Origin: Sphingobacteriales bacterium
GTDB lineage: Bacteria > Bacteroidota > Bacteroidia > Chitinophagales > UBA2359
Direction: 5' to 3'
Length of the DNA: 64,000 nucleotides
NCBI GenBank assembly: GCA_016718845.1
Contig: JADKCK010000007.1
Location: 1 to 64,000 of the forward strand
The notes under the pieces were generated by a model. It had not been told where the DNA came from, searched no databases, and saw only the letters and a list, made by a program, of their open reading frames with translations. Positions 1-8,485 of this stretch are shown in pieces. Position 1 is the first letter of the stretch, and each line of letters opens with the position of its first letter. A program made the position numbers and the translations under genes.

Positions 1-420
1 ATAGTATGTTGACATCAAACTACCAACGTTGCCAGTTTTTGGTGTGTTAACCCCTCTTCCAGAACTCCCCACAGGGGGGAGAGCTATCATTTTTATTGAT
101 ACCTGATAGTATGTTGACATCAAACTACCAACGTTGCCAGTTTTTGGTGTGTTAACCCCCTCTTCCGACTCCCCCACAGGGGGGAGAGCTATCATTTTTA
201 TTGATACCTGATAGTATGTTGACATAAAACTACCAACATTGCCAGTTTTTGGTGTGTTAACCCCCTCTTCCGACTCCCCCACAGGGGGGAGAGCTATCAT
301 TTTTATTGATACCTGATAGTATGTTGACATAAAACTATCAGCATTGCTGGTGTTTGGTGCCTTAGCTCCCATCCAACTACCCCCAGTGGGGGGGAGAGCT
401 ATCATTTTTATTGATACCTG
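1..420. repeat. Four tandem copies of a 105-bp repeat
   Basis: Units start at 1, 106, 211 and 316, each opening with ATAGTATGTTGACAT and closing with TTATTGATACCTG; a fifth copy stops after a few bases at 421. Each unit holds a CCCC-acag-GGGG hairpin and the interrupted inverted repeat TATCA/TGATA. Copies 1-3 are almost identical and copy 4 has diverged in the middle. The array may continue to the left of the window. No ORF spans it and no Cas-like spacer logic is visible, because the whole unit repeats. Confidence 0.95.
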
Positions 421-751
421 ATAGTATTAACTTGCGCAACTACTAAGTAATTAACAGTTTGATACCCATATTGCAAAATGATTGATTGGGTGGCTGCGCT
501 AACAGTGCTTTGGGGGTGCCAGCTACTTGTCGAGTTAGGGAGTGCTAATCATCACCCCCAAAAAAGACCGATTCCGCGTCAAGCGGGGCTTGAGTATTGG
601 TTGTTTATTGTTATTTATTGGTTATTGATGATACACAACTGTTGCTTTTTTATAGTTGTGTTGAACAATGTTATTAATAATCCTCAAAAAGTAGTTGGTG
701 TAGCATAAAATGCAGCCCCATAATTAATAATCAATAATCAATAATCAAAAC
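421..751. other. Non-coding stretch with one dispersed repeat copy
   Basis: Between the 105-bp repeats and the end of the helicase gene lies a minus-oriented copy of the two-hairpin dispersed repeat (506-590), followed by AT-rich sequence with short AATAATC/AATAATT iterations. A 76-residue ORF can be read here, but it runs through the repeat and has no codon or family support. Confidence 0.7.
506..590 (-). repeat. Two-hairpin dispersed repeat, copy A (subtype 2)
   Basis: Read on the minus strand it begins CCCCGCTTGACGCGGAA, continues with a T-run and GGGGGTGAT, has a middle related to CACTCCCTAACTCGACAAG, and ends CACCCCCAAAGCA. It has two stems: CCGC/GCGG and GGGGGTG/CACCCCC. The middle matches the copy at 36180 and differs from the other four. 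Confidence 0.85.
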
Positions 752-3700
752 TTAGAACTGCTTTACCCAATCGAGCAGTTCTTTTTTTGCCCTATTGTTA
801 TCAAAAAACCAATTAGTGCTTTGCAAACGCACAAAATGCCAACCTGCTCGCTCCAATATTAATTGCTGATGCACATCTTGCTCTATCAAATGCGGCGTAT
901 TGTCTTGCTCGGTGCCGTCGCAGGCAAGGGCTAGTTTTTTGTTGTTGATGATTAGGGCAAAATCTATGTGGTAATTGGCAACGCGCATTTGTGGCGTTAG
1001 GTAATTGCCATAACCCTGCTCGAACAAGTAGGTACATATCGCCCGCCCGAACTCGCCCAAGCGCGAGTCGGTTTGTTTTAGCAAATCTGCCAACTCTTTT
1101 TTGCCCGTTTGTGGCTTGTAACTTTGCATCAGGTAGTAATAATTGAGCAAACGCGCTCGGTAGCAGTCGGGGTTTATTAGTGCAATGGCTTCGGGTAGTA
1201 TGCTGTGCAGCAACACCGACCGCTCTTTTGCCCTACTTGCTGCCACATTGTAAATACGCATAAACTCTTCGGCAAGCAAGGCACGCGGTGGGCGCAGCTC
1301 GTTGTTGGCGTTGTAGGTGTGGGTTGTGGTGATGGTGAGCAACATTACATCTCGCTCGTCGCCCTGAAACTCGCGGGCGGTTCCTATCAACAATTCTAGG
1401 CTTTCTTCGTGTTGTTTTACCTTTTCGTTTCGCAGCAGCTCGCGCAGCAACAGTTGTTGGTGCTTGGTGTTCGACGAATCGAGGGTTAAGATGCCAATAG
1501 TGGGCAGTTGGGGTAGCGTTTCGGCTTCGTATTGGGCAATATAGTCCAAAACTATGGCTAAAACGCGCTGCACGATGTTGGTTTTTGCCTCGTCGGTAAG
1601 GTCGCCGTCAATATATTCTACGGCAATGGGGCTGCCGTATAGTTTTTCGGTGGCGGTTTTTAGTGGCACTATCAATTGGTTATAGATGTACTGGTTGGCG
1701 TAGCCAATTATCTCGGGCTGACACCTAAAATGCTCGGTAAGGGTTATAATATTGGGGTATATGATGCCGCTTAGGGTGTAAATGCTGCTGTTATTGTTGT
1801 TTACGTTAAACGATGTTTTAAATGTGTGTTGCGATAGGTAAGTATCGAGTAGTCGGTTCACCTTATCTATCTGAAAAAGCTGCGTATTGATAGCCACCGA
1901 GGTCTGATTTTCATCGCCCACCACAATACATTTGCGGCTGCGGAAGATAAGGTTTAGTGTACTTATGTCGCACTGACTGGCTTCGTCTATAATTAACAAA
2001 TCGAACTGCTGCGGCGATGCGTCGGGGAAAAAAGTGATGGCGGTTTGCTGCTGCATTATCCAAACAGGCACACTTTGTTTGGCAATTTGCATGTTTTGCA
2101 CCGCTGCATTTAGGTGTTGCACCGTATTTTTGCCGTATCCCTTGCCAATAGCTACCAAACTTGCCAACCATGCCGACAGTGCCGACTTTTGATGCTCAGT
2201 AACTTGTTGTGTTTTGTAGTACCATGTTTGGTACGACACCAACTCGGCTGTTTTTTGCTCGATATTGCCCCGTAAAGTTTGCAATTGCTCTAATAAAGGC
2301 TCGGATTGGTTGATGGTATTGACCGTTTTTTGTAAGAAATCGGCAATTTGTGCAAAAAATAGGTCGCTCGACAAGGTTTGCGGGGCGGTTAATACTCCAT
2401 TTTGCTCGCAAACGGCTTGCTTAAGTAGCGGCATGGTTTGCGTTAGGGTGCCAGTTAGTTGGTTGTATAGCTTTTGCGCCTCGTTTGCCACCATTGCTTT
2501 GGCTCGTTGGGCTTTATAGTGGTTCAAAAGCTCGGCATATTTTACCGATTGGCTGTTTTGTAGGGCATCGGCTACGGCATACAACAAAGGGTGGGGCGGT
2601 TGTAGCAGTTGCTCGGCGGTTAGTAGCGCATTTTTGCGGTCGGTGGCTTGCTGTTGCAGGGTTTGTTGCTCGGCAAACAGCGTTAAGCCTTGTAGCCAGG
2701 GCAAACGCGCCTCTATGTGGGCTTCGTTCAACAACAAAGGGGCTTGTTTTAGCTGCAAAAGGTAAGCATTTAACTGCTCGAAGAGCTGAACGAAGGTATT
2801 TATGGCATCGAGGCGAGGAAAAAGCACCAAAATGTCGTCGCTAAGCACCATATTTAGGCTGCTTAGGTAGTTTGTGAAGGTAATACGCAGCTGTTTGGCT
2901 GCTTGTAGCTGCTTAATTTTCAGCTCTATCACCTTTAATAGTTTAGGATTGTCGGCAGGTAAACCGTTTACCTGACACAACAAAAATCGGCTTAGATCTT
3001 TGTTTAAAAAAGTGCGCTGCCATAGGCTAAGTTGGTCGTTATAGCCAAATTTTTCGAGCAGTTCGGTCAATGAGCGGTGCAAAATATCGGGGTCGGTTGC
3101 CCCAAGTGCTTGTATATTTAGGTTGTACTCTAACAATTGGTTTTGATAGCGTACCAAATTAGCTCGCAATTCGGCATTTTTTGCCAATAAGTGGTACAAA
3201 AGCCTTGCATCGAACTGTGGGTGGTGCAACAACTGCCACGAAACCACCGTTTGGCTAATGATTTGTAGCTGTTGTGTAAATTTATTGATGGTTTGCACTA
3301 AGTTTGGCGACACCGCTAATTGATTGCTTGCCGCATAGTCTTGTACATTTATGTTTTGGGCGATGTGGCTTAGGCGTTGTTCTACTTGTTGCACCTCGTT
3401 GGGTTGTATAAAGGCGGTATCGGGCAAAAAGTGGTAGTTAGGCAGTTCAAAATCGGCGGCTGTAAAGCCCGTTGTTAGCCCCAGCCATTGTTGATACAGG
3501 TCTAAGAGTGGCTTGGTGTCGTATTGGTACGCGATAGGGTCGTGTAGTAGCTGCGATTGGTGGTTTTGGGCAAAGAAAAACCTTGCCCATTCAAGTGCGG
3601 GCAGGTTTTGTAGTTGTTGCGTTAGGGGGTTGTATAGTTGGCAGGGGGTTTGGTTGTAGCTTATGGCATTGTAGATGTGGTTTAGGGTGTTGTTGTATTG

Positions 3701-5449
3701 TAGATGTAGGTTTTCTAAGCTATTTTGTAGCTGTTGCACCTCGTTTTGGGTGTATTTTTTGGCAAGATGCGTAATAATGGAGTTGACAGAGGTCTTTAAG
3801 CTATCGTTACTCTTGGTTTCGTTGACCAAAGATACGGTTAATTGTTGTATTTCGGTGGGCAACTTATCTTTTATCACCGACAAGGCTTTGGCGTTGTGCG
3901 ACACCACCAATATGCTTGCCCCCTGTGCCACAAAATGGCAGATAAGGTTGGCAATAGTGTGGCTTTTGCCCGTACCCGGCGGACCTTTTACCGTAACAGC
4001 GTCCTGCAACAATAGTCGGTTGGCAATTTCGAGTTGTTCGTTGTTGTAAGGCAACGGGAAAAGGAACTTTTGGGCAAGATGATGCTCATTTTGTACATCA
4101 ATATTACCTAAACGTTGTACTTCATCGGGCGAAAACAGGCGCGTATTGCCCATTGTTGCATTGGTTTGGGCAACATTAAGGTCAAATAGTTTGGTAAAGA
4201 AATCGGGGACGAGGTTTAAGTCTCCGTTACGCTCCAAATCGTTAATTTTTTGCACGATATTGGCAGCATCTTTCGAGATTTGTATCTGCGATTCTACGGT
4301 TTTGGTTTGCACAACGGGCGAAAAGCTAAATGTAATTAGTTTTGCGTCGTGCGTGGGGTAAAAAGTGGTATCGGTTTGTAGGTTTTGGGTATTGGTATCG
4401 AAAAAACGGTTTTGTAATTGGCTAAAAACGGATAGTATTTGCTGGGCAGGCTCGTAAAATAGCTCTTTTAAGTAGTCGGGCGAGCCATAAAATTGTAGTG
4501 TTTGGGCGTTAAAGGTATCTATATTTGCCAAAACTGCTTTTTTTCGCTGCTCAACGGCTTCGGTAGGCTCGGTTTTGAAGTAGTTGGGCAGCAATTCAGT
4601 AAAATGTTGTTCGGCAAACAATCGGTTTACGAAGGTATCGAAATCAATTTGCAGCTCTTGCCCCCGCACCGACAGTTTAAGTGGCACGTGGTACAAAAAA
4701 TTGCGGTATACGGTGTCGCCCAATCGTCCAGTTATCAGCCCAAACGACAAAAAGATGCGTTTATTATCACGTCCTTTTAGCTCGTAGTATAGGGTGTGTA
4801 GCGTTTCGTAGAGTTTATTTACCCTAATGTTTGTCCACCATTGCAGGTGGTATTGTTTAAACTCGGTTTCGTATTGTTGATAGGCTTTTGTGCGTTTTGT
4901 GTCGTCGTCGAACAATACGGTTTGTGCCAATGTGTTGTGTTTTTGTAGGGTTAAGCCCTCTTTTGTTGGCACAATTGTTACCCATTTGTGCAAAGTTTTG
5001 GGCAATTTGGCATTTAGTTCGTCTATTTTGTCGGCGGGTGTTTGTTTGGTTAGCTCTGCCCATTTGTTATACAGCTCGGTGCGTTGTGGGCTGGCATCAA
5101 AGGCTTCGGATATGTCGCGTTGTGGTACTTTATTTAAGATAGGCAGCAGGTTTCCGAAAGGCACTAACACGTTTGTCCAGCCCAACAACTCGGTTGGGGC
5201 ATTTAAGGGTGGAATATTTACGCGGTGCAGCTTCAAAAGGGCATCTTCGGGGTTCAGGTACTGAAAACTGATGTCGGTATTGCCTTCGCGTTGTGCTATT
5301 TCGTACAAATCTATCCATTCATCTACCAAAAAGTAGTGTTGGTCTTTTGTTTTTTGTTGCCCTTGCTCAGTTTCGAACTGTGTTACGGGCTCGGCGGTAT
5401 TGTAAAGGTCTTTTATGTAAGCAAACAGGTTGCGAAGTGGAACGCTCAT
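752..5449 (-). CDS. Large SF1 (DNA2/UPF1-like) helicase with C-terminal Vsr/DUF559-like nuclease domain
   Basis: A 1565-residue cytoplasmic protein. Walker A GPPGTGKSHT lies near residue 490 and Walker B DEASQ near 1153, followed by VVGDENQTS (motif III). Motif V/VI-like REFQGDERD and NVAASRAKER follow, as in SF1 helicases. The helicase core is split by roughly 600 residues of Gln/Leu-rich, probably helical sequence. The last ~100 residues resemble the Vsr/DUF559/MTES_1575 endonuclease fold: IDFAL, then LACDG, then a QQLILERAGWHFVRL-type end. Homologues normally have (I/V)ECDG, but here the Glu is Ala and the following His is missing, so nuclease activity is doubtful. The ATG start at 5449 is the only one that fits. 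The gene stands alone, flanked by repeat arrays on both sides. Such stand-alone helicase-nucleases are often linked to phage defence or DNA repair; that role is inference. Confidence 0.85.
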   Translation of the reverse strand: MSVPLRNLFAYIKDLYNTAEPVTQFETEQGQQKTKDQHYFLVDEWIDLYEIAQREGNTDISFQYLNPEDALLKLHRVNIPPLNAPTELLGWTNVLVPFGNLLPILNKVPQRDISEAFDASPQRTELYNKWAELTKQTPADKIDELNAKLPKTLHKWVTIVPTKEGLTLQKHNTLAQTVLFDDDTKRTKAYQQYETEFKQYHLQWWTNIRVNKLYETLHTLYYELKGRDNKRIFLSFGLITGRLGDTVYRNFLYHVPLKLSVRGQELQIDFDTFVNRLFAEQHFTELLPNYFKTEPTEAVEQRKKAVLANIDTFNAQTLQFYGSPDYLKELFYEPAQQILSVFSQLQNRFFDTNTQNLQTDTTFYPTHDAKLITFSFSPVVQTKTVESQIQISKDAANIVQKINDLERNGDLNLVPDFFTKLFDLNVAQTNATMGNTRLFSPDEVQRLGNIDVQNEHHLAQKFLFPLPYNNEQLEIANRLLLQDAVTVKGPPGTGKSHTIANLICHFVAQGASILVVSHNAKALSVIKDKLPTEIQQLTVSLVNETKSNDSLKTSVNSIITHLAKKYTQNEVQQLQNSLENLHLQYNNTLNHIYNAISYNQTPCQLYNPLTQQLQNLPALEWARFFFAQNHQSQLLHDPIAYQYDTKPLLDLYQQWLGLTTGFTAADFELPNYHFLPDTAFIQPNEVQQVEQRLSHIAQNINVQDYAASNQLAVSPNLVQTINKFTQQLQIISQTVVSWQLLHHPQFDARLLYHLLAKNAELRANLVRYQNQLLEYNLNIQALGATDPDILHRSLTELLEKFGYNDQLSLWQRTFLNKDLSRFLLCQVNGLPADNPKLLKVIELKIKQLQAAKQLRITFTNYLSSLNMVLSDDILVLFPRLDAINTFVQLFEQLNAYLLQLKQAPLLLNEAHIEARLPWLQGLTLFAEQQTLQQQATDRKNALLTAEQLLQPPHPLLYAVADALQNSQSVKYAELLNHYKAQRAKAMVANEAQKLYNQLTGTLTQTMPLLKQAVCEQNGVLTAPQTLSSDLFFAQIADFLQKTVNTINQSEPLLEQLQTLRGNIEQKTAELVSYQTWYYKTQQVTEHQKSALSAWLASLVAIGKGYGKNTVQHLNAAVQNMQIAKQSVPVWIMQQQTAITFFPDASPQQFDLLIIDEASQCDISTLNLIFRSRKCIVVGDENQTSVAINTQLFQIDKVNRLLDTYLSQHTFKTSFNVNNNNSSIYTLSGIIYPNIITLTEHFRCQPEIIGYANQYIYNQLIVPLKTATEKLYGSPIAVEYIDGDLTDEAKTNIVQRVLAIVLDYIAQYEAETLPQLPTIGILTLDSSNTKHQQLLLRELLRNEKVKQHEESLELLIGTAREFQGDERDVMLLTITTTHTYNANNELRPPRALLAEEFMRIYNVAASRAKERSVLLHSILPEAIALINPDCYRARLLNYYYLMQSYKPQTGKKELADLLKQTDSRLGEFGRAICTYLFEQGYGNYLTPQMRVANYHIDFALIINNKKLALACDGTEQDNTPHLIEQDVHQQLILERAGWHFVRLQSTNWFFDNNRAKKELLDWVKQF

Positions 5450-5461
5450 TGGAGTAAAGTG

Positions 5462-5894
5462 GTGTTTAAATCCCCCTGATTAAAAGGTTTCGCAAGCGAA
5501 ACTTTTAATCGTCCCCCTTTAAAAAGGGGAGGCATGTGGTTTGGGGCGTGATGGTTTTGGGCGATTAGTGCGTGTTAAATCCCCCTGATTAAAAGGTTTC
5601 GCAGGCTAAACCTTTAATCGTCCCCCTTTTTAAAAAAGGGGGAGGCAAATACCTTGTGTTTTGGGGCGATGTTGTTGGATAAAAGCTAGTATTTTAAGCC
5701 CCGTTAGGGGTGTAATATGGGTAATTGGGCGATATGTGCGTGTTAAATCCCCCTGATTAAAAGGTTTCGCAAGCGAAACTTTTAATCGTCCCCCTTTTTA
5801 AAAAAGGGGGAGGCAAATACCTTGTGTTTTGGGGCGATGTTGTTGAGTAAAAGCTAGTATTTTAAGCCCCGTTAGGGGTGTAATATGGGTAGTT
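5462..5894. repeat. Three copies of a ~168-bp repeat with two hairpins
   Basis: Copies begin near 5462 (shortened to ~110 bp), 5571 and 5739, each with TTAAATCCCCCTGATT. Each carries a GATTAAAAGGTTTCGC/GCGAAACTTTTAATC stem and a CCCCCTTTTT/AAAAAGGGGG stem. In copy 2 the 3' arm reads GCTAAACCTTTAATC. The two long copies also share a tail with AAGCCCCGTTAGGGG. Copy 1 already contains ATGGTTTTGGGCGAT, the seed of the following 21-bp array. Confidence 0.9.
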
Positions 5895-6183
5895 GGGCGA
5901 TATTGTAATGGTTTTGGGCGATATTGTAATGGTTTTGGGCGATATTGTAATGGTTTTGGGCGATATTGTAATGGTTTTGGGCGATATCGTAATGGTTTTG
6001 GGCGATATCGTAATGGTTTTGGGCAATATTGTAATGGTTTTGGGCGATATTGTAATGGTTTTGGGCGATATCGTAATGGTTTTGGGCGATATTGTAATGG
6101 TTTTGGGCGATATCGTAATGGTTGGGGGCGATATCGTAATGGTTTTGGGCGATATCGTAATGGTTTTCGGCGATATTGTAATC
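5895..6183 (+). repeat. ~13.7 copies of a 21-bp tandem repeat
   Basis: Units start every 21 bp from 5895 to 6168, with core GATATTGTAATGG or GATATCGTAATGG preceded by GGGC. The main difference between units is T/C in GATATT/GATATC. Single-unit variants: GGGCAATATT at 6021, GGTTGG at the end of the 6105 unit, and a C at 6168. Because 21 is divisible by three, one frame stays open through the array (GDIVMVL repeated), but nothing else supports translation. It ends 24 bp from the stop codon of the adjacent lipoprotein gene. Confidence 0.95.
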
Positions 6184-6207
6184 CGTTACAACACTTTTGA
6201 GTTGTAT

Positions 6208-7074
6208 TTATTGCTCAACCAATGGTTTTAGCCCGCGTAATCCCATATCTACTACGGTTTCGCCCTCTAATGGGTCGAAAAGGTTGTTGTTGTTTAGGTC
6301 TTGCCATTCAAAACTGTTGTTGGTGGATAGTGATATGGTAACAACTATATCGTGGGTTTCATTACCGGTTATAATTAGCGGCTCATCGAACTGCCCTGTC
6401 ACTACGCATGAGCCTGCGGGTATGGGCGAGGTAGTGCTAATGGGGTTTGGCACAGTGGTAACGGGAGCCGAGCCTTGTAATACGGTAGCAGGTGGTGGTG
6501 GCTCGAAAGCCCAGTATCCTTGTAGCTTGTTTTGGTTTAGTGTTATGGCGGTATTGTTTACAGTGTGGGTGGTTATGTAGGTGTTAAAGCCCACAAACGA
6601 GGCGATGCGCCCCGTAAACGAGGTATTAAAGGCGCGGAACTGTATGTCGTAGTTCTGGTAAGCCAACGAAACGCGCAGCCAACTGTAGTTGCCGGGCTGC
6701 ATATCTTTTAGTGGCTTACTTATAAAGGTTTCGTTTTCGGCAACTTTTATCTCTTGGTCAAAATCAATGGCTGTAGTTCCGCCTTGTGTAGTTCGGGGTC
6801 CATCGTATACAATTGTTCCGCTGCCCAATTGGGTATAGGCGTTGGGTGCAAGTTCTATGTAGTGGGCGGCTATTTGATGAAATGTTGGCGATTGCCCTGC
6901 ATTAGTGGCGGGCATGGTAGCGGGTTGTCCAAAGTTGTTTAGTCGTTGTTGGGTAGGGTCGAATTTAAATTTGAAGATGAGTTGCGGGGTGTTTTCAGTA
7001 ATTGGGTTGTCGTCTTTACAGCCACAAAAAGCTATTGCGGTACAAAAAAGGCAGAGAAGGAGTATTTTTTGCAT
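6208..7074 (-). CDS. Exported lipoprotein of unknown function
   Basis: A 288-residue protein with a signal peptide and lipobox AIAFCGC (lipidated Cys at about residue 19), so likely anchored in a membrane facing the periplasm or cell surface. The following part has the feel of a beta-sandwich: an LIFKFKFD start, then AAHYIELAPNAYTQLG and SWLRVSLAYQNYDIQF. Similar lipoproteins are common in Bacteroidota, but I cannot name a function. It has its own TAACTTTG promoter-like box at 7107-7114 and is separated from the GH73 gene upstream by a strong terminator hairpin. Its 3' end abuts the 21-bp repeat array. Confidence 0.8.
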   Translation of the reverse strand: MQKILLLCLFCTAIAFCGCKDDNPITENTPQLIFKFKFDPTQQRLNNFGQPATMPATNAGQSPTFHQIAAHYIELAPNAYTQLGSGTIVYDGPRTTQGGTTAIDFDQEIKVAENETFISKPLKDMQPGNYSWLRVSLAYQNYDIQFRAFNTSFTGRIASFVGFNTYITTHTVNNTAITLNQNKLQGYWAFEPPPPATVLQGSAPVTTVPNPISTTSPIPAGSCVVTGQFDEPLIITGNETHDIVVTISLSTNNSFEWQDLNNNNLFDPLEGETVVDMGLRGLKPLVEQ

Positions 7075-7106
7075 AAATTAGGTAGTTTTAGGGTGATTTA
7101 TACATG

Positions 7107-7114
7107 CAAAGTTA
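7107..7114 (-). promoter_or_regulatory. Promoter -7 box for the lipoprotein gene
   Basis: TAACTTTG on the minus strand matches the Bacteroidota TAnnTTTG consensus and lies 33 bp ahead of the ATG at 7074. No clear -33 TTTG is seen. Confidence 0.5.
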
Positions 7115-7118
7115 CGCA

Positions 7119-7153
7119 AAAAAACGACTTGATGCTGTATCAAGTCGTTTTTT
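7119..7153. terminator. Bidirectional-looking terminator hairpin
   Basis: AAAAAACGACTTGAT pairs perfectly with ATCAAGTCGTTTTTT around a 5-nt loop, with a T-run on each strand. It lies just after the stop of the GH73 gene at 7174. Confidence 0.85.
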
Positions 7154-7173
7154 TTTGGGGTAGTTAGTTAGGC

Positions 7174-8451
7174 TTAGGGCCATCTAACATTTACTTTTAG
7201 TTTTTGTTTTAGCACAATAGTATCTGTTGGCAAGCTGTTTACTATTCGCAGCTCTTCGATAGAGGTGTTGTATCGTCGGGAGATGGCGTAAAGGGTATCG
7301 CCTTCTTTAACGGTATAGGTAATAGCCATTGGTTTTTTGTTCCATTTATCGCCAACAAAACGTTGGGTATTAAAAGTTTCGGGGGTGTTTTTGTTTTTGG
7401 TACGTAAAGCTAATTGTTCGCCCTTTTGGGGTTGTGTGCCTTGTTGTATTTTATTGCGCTTATACAATAGGTTGGGTTTTATGCCGTATAGTTTGGCAAT
7501 ACTTTCGATGGTTTCGTTTGATTGCACGATGTGGTAATCGATACCTGTTGGACCCTTTCGTTTTGGTTCTTCGAGGAAAACCATAGTGTGGGCGGGTATC
7601 ATTTGGTTGGCGGGCAGGTTATTGTATGCCATTATTTGTGCGGCTTTTACTTTATAGCCACTTTCTATCTGTTGCAGGCTTACGTCGCAATCAAAGATAA
7701 CGGTTTTTATGCCGTTATAAATAGCGGGTGTAGCAAACACTTTTTCGCCACAGCGCGATTGTTGTTCGGGGTTGTTTGAGCCTCTGTCGTATTGATAGAG
7801 TTGGTGTTTTTGGATAACCTCAATAATTTTTTCGGAGTAGGTTGGGTCTTCGGCATAACCTGCATCTGCTAATCCCTTTGCCCATTTGGTATAATCGGTT
7901 GTTTTGTGGTTAAACAAAGGGCTGTAGTTTGGTCGGTTTTCTAAGAAATTGGAGTGGTCTATATACGAGGCATAACCGCTGTTGTAGGCTCGGTAGGTAT
8001 ATTTTTTGCCATTTTGGAAAAAGGCTAATCGGGGACCACGCCATTCTTTGTGGCACAAGATACCGAAGTGGTTTTTAGCTTTTCGGGTTAGGTAGCTGTT
8101 GCCTGCCCCCGATTCGAGGATGCCTTGGGCTAATGTAATGCTGGCAGGCACTTGTGTTCGTTGCATTTCGGATACGGCAATAGCGTAGTATTGGTTGATG
8201 TATTCTTGAACGGATATTTCGTTTTTGACAACCGTGGTTGTTTTGCTTTTAGTTTTTGCGGTTTTTGTTTTTTTATCGGTGCCATTGTTGCCACCACTAA
8301 ACGAAGTTAGGCGATACGACCAAAGAGCATTGTTTTTTTCATAGCTTTGTAGGGTGTCGGAGGTTGCATTTATCAACGAAAAGGGTGAATTTTGGGCATA
8401 CGTTACGTAATTAATGCCTAAAAGCAGTAATATTAAAAATAAATTATTCAT
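7174..8451 (-). CDS. GH73 N-acetylglucosaminidase with two LysM domains
   Basis: Secreted peptidoglycan hydrolase of the FlgJ/LytD-type glucosaminidase family. I place the start at the ATG at 8451, giving the signal peptide MNNLFLILLLLGINYVTYAQ; the frame opens eight codons earlier only with TTG. After a Thr/Lys-rich linker, the GH73 domain covers about residues 90-225, with PASITLAQGILESGAGNS holding the catalytic Glu region and NHFGILCH. Two LysM domains follow: YHIVQSNETIESIAKLYG and ITYTVKEGDTLYAISRRYN. The 3' gene of a two-gene unit, it follows the larger paralogue by about 34 bp. Family knowledge suggests a role in wall remodelling or daughter-cell separation. Confidence 0.93.
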   Translation of the reverse strand: MNNLFLILLLLGINYVTYAQNSPFSLINATSDTLQSYEKNNALWSYRLTSFSGGNNGTDKKTKTAKTKSKTTTVVKNEISVQEYINQYYAIAVSEMQRTQVPASITLAQGILESGAGNSYLTRKAKNHFGILCHKEWRGPRLAFFQNGKKYTYRAYNSGYASYIDHSNFLENRPNYSPLFNHKTTDYTKWAKGLADAGYAEDPTYSEKIIEVIQKHQLYQYDRGSNNPEQQSRCGEKVFATPAIYNGIKTVIFDCDVSLQQIESGYKVKAAQIMAYNNLPANQMIPAHTMVFLEEPKRKGPTGIDYHIVQSNETIESIAKLYGIKPNLLYKRNKIQQGTQPQKGEQLALRTKNKNTPETFNTQRFVGDKWNKKPMAITYTVKEGDTLYAISRRYNTSIEELRIVNSLPTDTIVLKQKLKVNVRWP

Positions 8452-8485
8452 AGCATTTTTAAAATAAGAAAGCAATAAGTTTTTT

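Larger units (their letters stand above)
5450..6207. other. Repeat-filled intergenic region upstream of the helicase gene
   Basis: This 758-bp stretch consists almost entirely of three copies of a long repeat followed by a 21-bp tandem array. No convincing promoter for the helicase is visible, so the repeats probably supply or separate it. Confidence 0.8.

Noticed and set aside
1..420. CRISPR array
   Set aside because: The complete 105-bp unit repeats, there are no unique spacers and no cas genes; the 21-bp array at 5895 is likewise spacer-free.
478..708. 76-residue ORF at the left edge
   Set aside because: Runs through dispersed repeat copy A; no family or promoter support.
2485..2844. Antisense ORFs inside the helicase gene, as at many other genes
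   Set aside because: Shadows of the coding frame on the other strand.
5893..6231. 112-residue ORF of GDIVMVL repeats
   Set aside because: Product of the 21-bp tandem array keeping one frame open; no signal sequence, binding site for ribosomes, or unique part.
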